Source: Lichenostomus cassidix (taxonomy: Eukaryota; Chordata; Aves; Passeriformes; Meliphagidae). From it: a stretch of DNA of 64,000 nt. This document shows, piece after piece, positions 1-10,999 of the stretch. Position 1 is the first letter of the stretch, and the number at the start of each line of letters is the position of its first letter. The translations under genes and the position numbers were made by a program. The notes beneath the pieces were generated by a model. The model ran no database searches and was not told the DNA's origin. It saw only the letters and a list, made by a program, of their open reading frames with translations. Where the stretch lies: positions 72,437,965-72,501,964 of the forward strand of contig CM039211.1 of the NCBI GenBank assembly GCA_008360975.2, written 5' to 3'.

Positions 1-995
1 ATAGGTCTCTGTCAAACTGTTGACTGCTATCCACACTGTGTTCCCTGAGCATCTGTCAGGTTTATTTCCTTGCACTGGCCCTTATTCCAGCCTGCCTGCC
101 TCCAAGGACAGACTGTGACTAGTGAAGAGTGGTGTCTAATTCCTCCATCAACACCATCACCTGAAGGTTGGGAGGAAGCTCTTCCTGATCTTTCATACTC
201 CACAAGACATCTTGGACAGTCATATTACATTCCACACCAGCCATAATTTCACCTTCCTTTACCAGAACAACCTTTCCTCCCTGTACCAGAAAAACCTTTC
301 CTCCCTGAAAAGCAGCAGAACGTCAGCAGCGCCTGTGACTTTGGCGAGGTCCCCTTCACCTAAGGGTGTGCTGTGTCCTCAAACAAAGCAGGAAACCCTG
401 CTCACACCTGGAGCACTCTGGTCCCACGTGAGAGGAGGAATATGCCCCATGTCCCGTGGATGTGCCTCGAGCAGGAGGCTGATTGCTGCCTTTCCTCACG
501 CGACAGTGATCGCACAGCCTGACCCCCCAGATTCGTCTGCAAAGCCAGATCTGAGCAGCTCTGACAACATCTAGCCTCCAACTATTATTACTTTCTCTCT
601 GATTCCCACTGCCAGTGAGATGCTGTAAAAGGAACTAAAACCACCTCCAGCTTCCTTCTGCTCCTCCCAGCTCAAAAACCACACAGCCTCTTTGCCAGGC
701 TTGCCAGGAGCCTCTTTGTGTGTGCTGATACAAAAGGACACAGACACACACAAGCAACATCTACATTTCCTCTTTCCAAATGCCCTTTTCTTGTCATTTT
801 AAAACCTACTCTGTGACTGCCCACCAAAAACTCATTTAATGACATCTTCCCTTTAATCCAAGTGGGAAGCCATCAAGCCACGAGAAGCAGCACAGCACAA
901 ACATAGCTCCCTAAACCATCTCAGAGAAGAGATGGTGTTTGTGGAGGACACAAAACTGGTGGGGATTTCCTCTGGCCCACCATCGTGTTTACTAC
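1..995 (-). other. Part of intron downstream of exon p
   Basis: No exon, RNA gene or recognisable transposon is visible. The only structure is a 24-bp tandem duplication at 260-307. An open frame at 571-753 on the minus strand has no PLAT landmark and no matching splice phase. Confidence 0.7.
260..307. repeat. 24-bp tandem duplication, two copies
   Basis: Units at 260-283 and 284-307 differ at one base (C versus A at unit position 9) and read TACCAGAACAACC followed by TTTCCTCCCTG. Probably a slippage duplication. Confidence 0.85.
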
Positions 996-1134
996 CTTTC
1001 AAATCTCCTTTTCTTGGAGGAGTTCTCCATCAGGAATTCCTTTGAGCGACCCATCTTTCCTTCTAGGATGATCCAGATGTTTTCCTTTGTATCTGCATCC
1101 TCTCTGTCGCTGGTTACTGTGACAATCTCGTAGG
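996..1134 (-). CDS. LOXHD1: LOXHD1 exon p: PLAT domain G, N-terminal part
   Basis: The exon is 139 nt and the most 3' seen here. The acceptor is TGCTTTGAAG (a weak pyrimidine tract) and the donor GAAAG|GTAGTA. It encodes [45 protein letters not shown] and two bases of an Arg codon. YEI, the acidic loop, the WIILEG strand and RRFER mark a PLAT start, but the loop EDADTKEN departs from GAGTDAN. The next exon must lie left of base 1; nothing in 1-995 fits. Confidence 0.93.
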
Positions 1135-2275
1135 CTTCAAAGCACAATTAACACACACATTAAACAGAAAAGGAAGAGCAGATGGCCTTCAGGATCTCAT
1201 CATTTGGCTGTCACTTTGCTTAAAAATCCCTTTCCTAATATTTATCACAGCACACAAGACAGCAAGCATTTGCAAAATAAGGGTGGAAACACACTAAAAT
1301 CTGTGGGACTTTTGACTTCTAAGTGCTCTGGGATAGAAAACATGAAAAAGATGAGTCCTGCTCAATCAGGTAGCAAGAATAGATGGAGTTATTTTTAGAC
1401 TCATAGAATATTCTGAGTTGGAGGGACCCACAGGGATGATTGAAGTCCATCTTGAGCAACCTGTGTCCAGCTCCATGCTGTGCTAAGCACTTCATCTGAA
1501 ACACAGCCCAAATCCTCCACATTCTCTCTTTGTTTGTCGTTGGTTTTTTTTTTTTGTGCCACTGTTTCCAGTACCCAACATTTTCCTGCTCAGATGCTGT
1601 GATGGCCTGTAAGTACCCAAAACGGCCATCACAGAGCTGATTTATTTTCAGGGTCAGAGTGAAATCACGGTGGAGTAATGTGATTATTGTCTCTCCAGGA
1701 CTCTCCTGAAGCAGAGCACTGGTGCAGTAGCTGTTGAGATAGACTTTGCATATCATCAGGGTGGTTAAGTAACTCTTGTTGGCTGGATCACCCCCACATT
1801 AGACACCAGTTTAATTACCTTGGGCCCAGTGGGTTTACCCAGAGCAGATTGAGGGCCATGGGCTGTTAGGCTCAGCTGTCATGTTCAGCTGGGACACTTA
1901 AGCTGGTAGCTCAGAACAAGTTAGGGAGGAAGCTGGAGCAATGTTTCTTACCAAGCTTTAAGGACTGAACTCATTTTCCACCTCAAAGACTCAAGCACAT
2001 TACTTCTAATGAGATCATATCCATGTGTTCTCATGGCTTACTGATGGACTGAACCCCTGCAGATGGGACCCTCTTAGGTTTAAACCAAGAATGAGATCTC
2101 TTTCTTCCTCACAAATCCTGTTTTGTTTCTTTCTTATCCCAGCACTGCACAATTGAACTAAAGGGCACATAAAATAACCCTTAAAGCCTGCATGGGAGCC
2201 TTCAGCTTGCAGGAGATGTGGTCTTAGTCCATCTAAGGTTCCTCAGAAACTGACACAAGGCCACTCCAAACTCAC
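1135..2275 (-). other. Intron o-p, 1,141 bp
   Basis: Contains one short CR1 tail near 1400-1500. The rest is unremarkable single-copy-looking sequence. Confidence 0.85.
1400..1510 (-). mobile_element. CR1 LINE 3' fragment
   Basis: Starts with TCATAGAATATTCTGAGTTG then GAGGGACCCACAGGGATGAT, the reverse complement of a CR1 3' end of the subfamily with GGGTCCCTCCAACTC. Only about 100 bp is recognisable. Same subfamily as the copy near 57.2 kb. Confidence 0.7.
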
Positions 2276-2446
2276 CAGTCCGTTCCTTCAGTTCCAGGAT
2301 GTCATTATTGGCACAAGCCAGTTCCCTGATGAGCTGCCCATCATCTTCACCCTTAGCCAGCCAGCGATCACACTGGAAGCGAAATGTCTTGTCCATGGCA
2401 GAGTCCATCACATCAATATATTCCAAGTGCCAGCCTGGTGCAATGC
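2276..2446 (-). CDS. LOXHD1: LOXHD1 exon o: PLAT domain F, C-terminal part
   Basis: The exon is 171 nt. The acceptor is GTTTTACTAG and the donor GACTG|GTGAGT. It has 56 codons between split codons: [56 protein letters not shown]. The GW loop, CDRWL strand and GEDDG turn are all canonical. It follows HDNK of exon n, the split codon giving Gly. Its upstream border lies about 95 bp from an intronic CR1 copy (2540-2830). The last base plus CC of exon p gives Ala before YEIVTV. Confidence 0.95.
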
Positions 2447-2539
2447 CTAGTAAAACAACAAAAAAGATTTTGATGTTTGCAGGTATTTTGAGTAAGGAGG
2501 TGAGGTACATTTCCTTGGTAATTCCATGCTGTTGCTGGA

Positions 2540-2830
2540 AATCATAGAATCAAGGAGTGGTTCAGGTTGGAAGGGACCTTTAAAGGTCAAATCTCCTGCC
2601 ATGGGCAGGGACATCTTCCACTGTCCCAGGTTGCTCCAAGCCCTATCCAACCCAGCCTTGGACAATTCCAGGCACAGGGCAGCCACAGCTTCTCTGGGCA
2701 ATCTGTGCCAGGGTCTCCCCACCTTCACTGCAAAAAATTTCCTCTTTTATATATCTAATCTAAATTGACCCTCTGCTAGTTTTAAGCCACCCCTTTTGCC
2801 CTGTTGCAGCCGGCCCTGCTAAAACGCTTG
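2540..2830 (-). mobile_element. CR1 LINE 3' fragment
   Basis: Begins ATCATAGAATCAAGGAGTGG and continues GGTTGGAAGGGACC, the ATGGGCAGGGACA box and the CAGCCACAGCTTCTCTGGGC box, then a decayed distal part. Typical avian CR1 3' UTR in reverse complement, about 290 bp. Confidence 0.9.
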
Positions 2831-3719
2831 TCCATTTCTTTCTCTCTCATAAGCTCTCGCTCTAAGGTCTCCTATTTGGATTTGAAGTCAGAATGGAAAG
2901 TACAACTTGCTCCTTTGGCCCTGCCAGTTAGCCCATGCAAGGAAACTACCCTTCATTGCCAAGCAGCCAAGGTGAATTCACAAGTGCTGGGACTGGACGT
3001 GAAAACAGGACAGGATAAAGAGATGGCTGTTCCAGCAGGGATGATCAAACCACTTAGCATTTCCCTTGGGGCCTTCTGAAGAGCCACAGCACCTGTTTAG
3101 TTTGCTACTTCATTAGTTTGGTTTGTTTTTTTCCCCACTGGAAACTTGAAGCAACTTGAAAATGAAGAAAATGGCATTTGAGAATATTTTCCTGATTTCT
3201 TTGTTAAAATCACAGGAGCACTTGTTGACCTGAGGGGGAATGGGAGGTTCTGACAGTTTTACTTACAAGCCCTGCTATTAGTCAGACAAAAAAAAGGTTA
3301 TGTTCTTCATGAGACATCTCTGCTGACTTATTATGTACATCCTGGAGAGATTAAATGGCTCTTGTTCTTCCTGGAGTTCACTGCTGTGTGCCTATTTCCT
3401 TTGTTTGCAAAAATTAATCCTCATTATCCTTGAATAGAAGATGATGGCACATTTTTGAGTTATGTCAACAAGTTGCCCTTCTCCTGTGGACTGTGAGCCT
3501 CCACACCACGTGCTGGCAGTTGTTTACCAGCCTCACAGCCATTGCTCCTTTGTGCTTTGGCTTCCTGAACCTTCTCCAAGTTAGGAAAATAAACTGTGCA
3601 CTACAAAGCACAGACCTCATCCTACAGCACCATTCACCCCTTAAATTTCAGGGGCACAGAACTGCAAAGTCATTGTGGCTGGAAGGTTCATCTGTAGAAC
3701 ATCTTGCTTAGAGCAAACT

Positions 3720-3958
3720 CAGCTGAAGAAGGTTCCTCAGGGCTGTGTCTGGCCAAATTTTTAATATCTCCATGGATGGAGATTCCACAACCTTTCTGAG
3801 TGGCCTGTGCCAGAGTTCAATTACCTGTGCAGAGAAAAAAAAGCTTTTTTTCTCATTTTAAATGGAATTTCCTGTATTTCAGTTTGGGCCCATTCATTCT
3901 TGTCCTGTCACTGGACACTGCTGAGAAGAGTTTGGTTCCATCTGCTTTAATTTCACAA
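3720..3958 (-). mobile_element. CR1 LINE internal 3' fragment without tail
   Basis: Matches the CR1 3' region with GATGGAGATTCCACAACC, GTTTGGGCCCATTC and TGTCCTGTCACTGGACACTG, in reverse complement. The terminal octamers are missing and it abuts a plus-strand CR1, so a later insertion probably interrupted it. Confidence 0.75.
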
Positions 3959-3960
3959 GT

Positions 3961-4137
3961 TTCCCAGAGAAGCTGTGGCTGTCCCTGGATCCCTGGAAGT
4001 GTCCCAGGTGAGGTTGGACAGGGCTCGAAGCAGCCTGGGATAGTGGGAGGTGTCTCTGCTATGGCAGGGGGTGGAATGCAATTGTCTTTAAGGTCTCTTT
4101 CAACCTGATCCATTCTGTGATTCTATGATGCTGTGAA
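3961..4137 (+). mobile_element. CR1 LINE 3' fragment
   Basis: Reads CCCAGAGAAGCTGTGGCTGT, the GGATAGTGGGAGGTGTC box, TTAAGGTCTCTTTCAACC and a tail ATTCTGTGATTCTATGATG. Lies back to back with the minus-strand copy at 3720-3958. Confidence 0.88.
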
Positions 4138-6439
4138 ATTCTCCAGGGCTTCCACTGTGATTTAACTGGAACAACTTGCTCTTTGGGGCTGTTTTGGAAA
4201 TTTATTCTGTACATGTTGGCACTGTCAGCTGTTAATCTTTTGGTAGGATCTTTTCCATTTAAGTTCAATGAACATCTCTGCAGCGCATTCAGGAGGCTGC
4301 TCTGCTTCCATCAAAACTTCAGTGACAACAGTACAGCATGAAAGAGAGCAAACATGCCTTCCTTCTCCAGTGAGAGATGTCAGTGACTGCAGACAAGGCT
4401 GGAATAATTTGTTGATCTCAGCCCTGCTGCCAGCAGTGAAAAGGATGATGGGGTCAGGATCAGTGCTGGGCAGCAGTACCAGAAAACAGACAGGGTGGGA
4501 TGCATCCTCCCTCTTCTCCAGCCTGGTGCCAGCAGCTGCACTCACCAAGAAGCAGCAGCAAAATCCTGCTCTTTTTTCAGAGGTGGAGATGGGACAGACC
4601 TGACTTTGCAGCAGATGTTGGAGCTGAGGACAAAGCCAGCTCCTCCCCACAAAGATGCTTTTATCAGCTCTGGGCTATTTAAAGAGCAAGTGCTGAGCTC
4701 CGTCAGGGATCAGCACTGAAAAGCAAATGCCAGCAGGGTGTTCCGTACACTACAGGGGTACATAAATCAAGGAGCTGGATGGACAGCCTCAGAAAAATGG
4801 TACAACTGCCCTAAACATCCTCCCGTCTGCTTTGAAGAAAAAACATTTCCCTCTCTCTAGAACCTGCCTTTTTCTCATTTTCATTTCTGATTGTTAGTGA
4901 CTTAGATTAGGTGACCTGTACAAGGATCACAAAATGCTTTTCATTTCTTGGAGAAATAGCTCACCCCAGGTGAAAGGTGTCCTGGATATGTCCAGAGCAG
5001 CTTATCTCCCGACCCTGTCCATGTCCCATAGTGCAAGAAGTGGTGTCACATCAAGGGTTTCATTGCCACAACATTAAACACCATTTAAAAGCTGATGTGG
5101 AAATGGAAGGGTTGGTTTGTGTCTGAGAAAAACATCCTGCTCTACCAGAAAAGGTATTGTTTTTCTCTTGTTTCAGACTGGGAAAGTATATATCAAATTC
5201 ATTTTTGCATTGGTCTGGAAAAAAAAAATTGGAAAGGCCAGCGATGCACAGAGTCTAAATGTGAGACTTTTCCTCTGCTGGGCTGGATCTGTGTGCTGGG
5301 GATCATGTCAGCAGAAGGAGAACAAATCATGTTTGCAGAGCTACTTTTCAGGTCATGAAATCCTGGTTTCTGGGTATTATCCCATTTACCCCTTGTGTTC
5401 CTCTGTGACTTTTGCAATGGGCTCAGAGACATTACATCACCTAAGCAATGATAGGAAAGGAAACTCCAACCCCCAGAGTCACCAAATCCTCAGCCCAGGC
5501 TGGTTCCTAGAGCAGCAGCAGTGAAGGAGAAGAAAGAGGAGCCAGAAAGGTGATGTGAATGTAGCAGGGTGAAAGGACTTTCCCAAGTCTGACCACTGCT
5601 TGCACAGCCTGGCTGCAAGGAGAAACAGGAGGATCTCTGCAGCCATGGCTCGTCAGCCTTCTCCTGGACACTGTCCCTGATTCTGATCCACTGGGAGAGC
5701 CAGAGCTGCTCCATACTCAGCTCTGGGTGCTGAAAAACCAAAGCAGACCTGTTTGTGTCCTGTTGCCACCTCAAAAAACAGTACCAGGAAAACAAGAGCT
5801 CAGGCAAAAAATCAAAATTCCTGCAGTGACTCCAGTACAAAGCAGCACCACTGCATTTGCCTCCATTAGTGCTTTGGGGCAGAAGGGAAGAAATAGCAGA
5901 CATCTGAGTAAGCAGTTCCTGGCCAATTATTAAGGCCTTGGTCTTTAAAATAATTTGGTGAGCACTGTGCCTTTGTGAAAGGTCCCCTACCACCAAAACA
6001 AGTGTTCAACATTTGTAACAAAAAGCATTTCACCCCAGGCCTCATTTTGCTGCCATTGAAATCCCCAGCAACAAACCTACCTTAATAAAACCCATGGCAG
6101 TGCCACATAGGCTCCTTAATGGTCTGCAGCTGGAAGTGACATTTTCAATAGCATGCAAAACATTTCAAATGTAATTAGAGGAAGAGAAGAGCTTTGGGGA
6201 AAAAAAGAATCACTTTGCTTGCTTGACTCTGTATAATTTAGTGTGATGCAGGGAAATGTATTCTCCTCCCCTTATCCAAAACAGCAGTTATTTGTCCCAT
6301 TTATCCTTCTTCCTAAAAGGATCCAAGCTGGCCACAGGGTGATACTGGGCAAGGACCTCCTGTGTACACATGAAAGGGCCTCACAAGACCATTTTTCCTT
6401 TTCCCCAGGTGATGCTGGAAGTCTGTGCTTTGCTGACAT

Positions 6440-6520
6440 TAGACAGGTTGGATTGTAAGCTCCTTGTCACCCATTTCTGCAGTGATTAGCACAATTGAGC
6501 CTGACTGCAGAAGCGGTAGA
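6440..6520 (+). repeat. Possible ancient amniote interspersed repeat
   Basis: GATTGTAAGCTCCTTGTCAC followed by TGATTAGCACAATTGAGCC resembles the tail of an old interspersed repeat of sauropsids (TTGTAAGCTCCTTGGGGCAG ... TAGCACAATGGGGCC, recalled from memory). Short and weak. Confidence 0.3.
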
Positions 6521-7344
6521 TGAAACACAGATAATGACATTACTGCTTCATTTAACTAAAACCCCCAGCCTGCAGCACCAGAAGCTTCCTTTGCCTCTCT
6601 CAGGAGCAGCCACAACTTGCCTGTACTCACCCCTAAAATATTAAGCCATTTTGACACCTGCAGAAACATGGGAGGATGGGAGAAAAAAGGAGTGAAATGA
6701 GTGTGGTGGATCCACTGCTCACCAGGCACGTGGTTTCTGACCTTGCTTTAGTGAATATTAGCTATTCCTTGCAAAAGAAAGAGCTGGTGGGATCAAATCT
6801 GCTGGCAGAACCTTGGTTATAGAGCTTGGATACACACAGGTCCATGGAAATCTCCACTTTTTGAAGCCATATGCATGGACTATCCTCTCTATCCCTTATC
6901 TGTCTGTAGCATATCTCTTCTAGTTTGGTTTTGGAAGCAGCTGATGCTTGATCAAGGATAATAGTAGTTATTACAGGCTCTTATGTTTCCACAGGAGAAA
7001 AAAAATCCCTCCTGCTTGGGACATTGAAGAATTGCTCGTGAAGAATTGCTGCTGCTAAGCCATTCACAACCATCAACCAGCACTGCTCAGCCCCTTAACT
7101 GCTTTTTTCCCTTTTATTTTATTTTTAATTTATTTTCCCATGTTTTCTGAAACATGAAGTAACGACCACTGCACAGACAGTTCATCAGCCTTGCATCCTC
7201 TGGCATTATTTATACCACCTGCCTGGTTAGGTGAGCATCCATCCCTAAACTCCACCTCGTGAGGCATCACCCAGAAAGTGGTGGGAGTTTTGATAGCAGC
7301 ATCAAATCGCCAGAAATGGAGCGTTAATTGTGAGGTGTTAAAAT

Positions 7345-7510
7345 CATAGCATCTAGCTGTGCATCAGTACATCTCAAAACACTCCAAGAAGGTGAATAAT
7401 TTTTATCCCTGATTTACATAATTGAAAATGAGGTACAGAGATGTGATTTACGCAAGGTCATTCAGCAAGCCAGTGGCGGAATAAAAATAGATCCATTTTG
7501 TATATCTCTC
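7345..7510 (-). mobile_element. MIR-like ancient SINE fossil
   Basis: TTATCCCTGATTTACATAAT, GAGGTACAGAGATGTGATTT and CGCAAGGTCATTCAGCAAGC, then CAGTGGCGGAAT, align in order with the reverse complement of the MIR core and 3' part (TTATCCCC-TTTACAGATGAGG, CTCAGAGAGGTTAAGT, CCAAGGTCACACAGC, AGTGGCAGAG). Highly diverged, as expected for a repeat of that age in a bird. Confidence 0.55.
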
Positions 7511-8179
7511 CTTTAGGATCATGTTAGTTCACACCACAACATTTCTCATCAGGGCAGACAGGCAATGCAAAACCTCTCACAACCTATCACAAAGCAGTAG
7601 ATTAACACTTGGGACAGTTTTAGAAAAGAGGTTCCCTGCCCCCCTCTCCTCTGTTGTCTCTGCAACTTGTTCAGTCCAGGATCTGACTGAGGTCAAAACT
7701 GCCCATAAATTACCTTCAGACACACCCCCCTCCTCCAGCCCTCACTTCTTACAGATAAACTACTCCTGTGCAAAAGCACTTAGCAGCTCTCACTGGAGAT
7801 GGAACAATTTCTCAGATTATATTCTTGTGATTGAAGCAAATTTTGTATTTTATCAAGGAATACTTGAAGCAAAAGCTTTTAACAAGGATGCAGGACAATT
7901 TGTCCCCAAGAGGAGTAAAGGAGGCCTGTAGAAAAGAGAAGCTTTTACAGAAATGATAATTCTATGGCTGCATCTGGCCTTTTGGGCTGCTTTCTGAAGG
8001 GTTATGCAATTCACGAGATTGGAAACGAATGAATGCACAAGGTCAACACTGAAGTCTTCGTATTCTCTGCAGGACTTCTATTTTAATTCCTTGCATCTTT
8101 TTTCTGCTTCATGTCAGCTCTGGACTGTGACACCCTGGCAGTATCTTTTGGTTAAGCTGTAACACCTGTAGCACATCTT

Positions 8180-8375
8180 TCACAGAATCATGGAATGGTT
8201 TGGGACGGACAGGAGCTAAAATTCACCCATGCTGTGAGCACGGATGCTTTCCACCATCCCAGGTTGCTCCAAGCCCTGTGAAACCTGGGCTTGAACATTC
8301 CCAGGGATCCAGGGACAGCCACAGCTTCTCTGGGCAACCTGAGCCAGGGCCTCCCCACCCTGAGAGGGGTGAAAT
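8180..8375 (-). mobile_element. CR1 LINE 3' fragment
   Basis: Starts TCACAGAATCATGGAATGG and retains CATCCCAGGTTGCTCCAAGC and GACAGCCACAGCTTCTCTGG. The ATGGGCAGGGACA box is degraded to GTGAGCACGGATG. Confidence 0.88.
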
Positions 8376-9510
8376 CCTTATATTTGTGATAACACTGTTG
8401 GACTGAAGGAAAACGCCTGGCACTGAAGAGAGAAGAAGGTGCAAAGCATGTGAGGAGGGCTCTGTGGGTCACTGCTGGGGTGTCCTGAGGTGCTGAGACC
8501 AGATGTGGACAATTTGAAGGACTAATCAGCCATGGCACAGGTGCTGGCATGCTGCAGGTCTGCAGATTGCACCCTCATTTGTGCTTTTTCTGAGCTGCAG
8601 AGTTTTGTGCATCCAGAAAGATGTGCAGGAGCTGGCATTGTTCCCCTCTGCAGTGAGCCACCAACAAAACAGGGAGCATGATCGACTCTTCCCTCCTTGG
8701 GCAGTTGTACACATCTATTTCTCTTCCTCTCACTTTTTATTTAAAGCAGAAACTCTTCAACAAATCTGCCCCAAGGACCAGCAGAGTTTATGAGGCAACA
8801 GTCAAGAGCTGAGAGAGAGGTTTAGAAAAGCCCTTCTCAGGCCTGATAGCTGAGTAAATCCTTGCAAAGGGCTAAAAAAAGAGAGCTCTTTGGGGTTTTT
8901 TAAAAAATAATTTATGGTCTACAAGTGCCCCAAAGGCTTGGAATCATGTCCATGAATTGCAGAAACAGATCTCTGGAAAAGCTGTGTGCTGTGAGTTCAA
9001 GGCCTGGGCAATTTTACATCTGAGCCAAGACAGTGCTCCTTGAAAAGGTAGTTTCTTCAGAGAAAGAAAAGGAAAACCAAGGGTATATGAATTTTTGACA
9101 CGAGCCCAGATCAAGAAAGGGATTAAGATACTTTCTCCTTTGGAAGAGCCGCACAAAAGGAGTATTTGGGGCAGTTAGGCTGTTTTAAAACTCCACTAGA
9201 CAATGTCAGAGCAGTTGGTGAGTCGAGAGGAATGCCTTGTTAAGAAAAGGAGGAAGTTTGGCTCCATAACCTTGGTATTTGCTTTTGTCTTTGGTCCTAT
9301 AACGCAGAAAAGTCTAGTTTATCCATAATTAGAGTCTTCCTGGCTCCCCTTGGTTGATGGCAACTGTGATAATCAAGAACCTGAAATTAATTACTTTAGA
9401 CAGACTGCTTATCACCTGGATTCAAATCTACTCAGGCAGATGAGGGAGCTAAGTCCAGGTTTCCCATACCTCCTTGTTTCACAGAGAAAAAGGCAACAAC
9501 AATAATAATT

Positions 9511-9532
9511 AAAAAAAAAAAAAGAAAAAAAA
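9511..9532 (+). repeat. A-rich homopolymer run
   Basis: Thirteen A, one G, eight A, then G-rich sequence. Preceded by an AAT triplet run. No retrocopy is attached that I can recognise. Confidence 0.8.
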
Positions 9533-10217
9533 GAGGGGGGCTTTCTCTAGGTAAATAATTCTGTTACTGAGATACTGAGAAACTTGAAGTTATTCTTCCA
9601 GAATGGTGATTTAGTCCTTATAGCAGACTAAAAAAAAATAAAATTGAGGCCTATATTTAGAAAGCCAGCATTTCTACAGACCTACAGATACTGATCTTGC
9701 ATAAATGTAGAAGTAAATGAACTGAGATATGAGGAAACACATAGTGCCTATCTGAGATCAGGAGATGGGGAGTCTAGAAGTGATTAAATTTGCTCAGGGA
9801 GTCTAAATATATTAGGTTGAACATCAGTATCTCAAAGTAAACAGGGGCAAGATAAAAAAACATGGAGCAAAATTAAAACTAAATTTCATTCACGTCATTT
9901 TGCTGTTACCAGAATCTCGCTGGTGAGCTCTAAACATCTACAAAAATCAGGAACAAGTTCCTTGAAATTGCAGTTGTGAAGTCTTTAAACTGCCTGTTTT
10001 CAAATGAGCAACAACTTCCTCCCTAATCATTTTTACTCAAGTTAGAGAAATTAGATGGGGGCTTCATTCCTCCTTTATGTCTCATACAGAGATGCCATTC
10101 AGCAGTTTCTGTGGGGAAAATGGCATTTGAAAGGCATTAAAGTGGGACCATAAAACTGGCGTGCTTTTCCAGAGGATGAAAACACGGTGTTTGCAATTTA
10201 AAGACCTTCTGACAGCC

Positions 10218-10231
10218 TTTGCCATGGCAAT
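10218..10231. promoter_or_regulatory. X-box-like palindrome (possible RFX site)
   Basis: TTTGCCATGGCAAT contains the perfect palindrome TTGCCATGGCAA and differs from the RFX X-box GTTGCCATGGCAAC only at its two end bases. It is outside any recognised repeat, deep in the longest intron. Function is inferred from the motif alone. Confidence 0.35.
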
Positions 10232-10539
10232 TTCTGTCTCTTCAGCTCTGAACACCCCGCTGCAGTCAAATTTCAGTGAAAGGATAAACAAAAGTGGGAT
10301 GAGAACTGGGAGCAAAGCCACTGCAGCATGGCTTCACCCAGGGAGAGGGATGCTGAGCTGTGGTGCTTGGCACAGTGAGCACATTGGGCCAGGCATTTAA
10401 ATGTATTTTATCCTGCAGTACAGGCAGGTGGTTGGCATCTTGATATGACAAGGAAAAGGGAGCTTTTTGATGGTTAGTATTTCCCCTAACTAGCCCTGAT
10501 GTGGCATCAAATGCTGTGTTGTCATTGGTCCCAGATATC

Positions 10540-10999
10540 AGAAGGATCTGGAGCTGCTGGAGAGAATCCAGAGGAGGCACGGAGATGCTGCCAGAGCTGG
10601 AGCAACTCTGCTCTGGAGCCAGACTGGGAGAGCTGGGGGTGTTCAGCTGGACAAGAGAAGCTCCAGGGAGAGCTCAGAGCTCCTGCCAGGGCCTAAAGGG
10701 GCTCCAGGAGAGCTGCAGAGGGACTGGGGACAAGGCATGGAGGGACAGGACACAGGGAATGGCTTCCCAGTGCCAGAGGGCAGGGAGAGATGGGATCTTG
10801 GGAAGGAATTGCTGGCTGTGAGGGTGGGGAGGCCCTGGCACAGAGTGCCCAGAGTATTCCTGGCAGTGTCCAAGGCCAGGTTGGACAGGGCTTGGAGCAG
10901 CCTGGGATAGTGGAAGGTGTCCCTGCCCATGGCAGGGGGTGGAATGGGATGATATTTAAGGTCTCTTCCAACCCAAATCAATCTGTGATTATGTGATTG
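10540..10999 (+). mobile_element. CR1 LINE 3' fragment, young
   Basis: A 460-bp copy running from GATCTGGAGCTGCTGGAGAG through AGCTGGGGGTGTTCAGCTGG to a tail AATCTGTGATTATGTGATTG. It differs from the copies at 22.4 kb and 60.8 kb by about one base per 130 in the best segment. Part of the middle (around 10850) lacks the CAGAGAAGCTGTGGCTG block. Confidence 0.93.

Noticed and set aside
571..753. Minus-strand frame as the next 3' exon
   Set aside because: No PLAT landmarks and it does not continue the Arg codon left open by exon p.
10501..10821. Plus-strand open frame, mirrored at 22153-22581 and 60784-60966
   Set aside because: Same CR1 3' UTR sequence three times. GC-rich CR1 ends give long open frames by chance.
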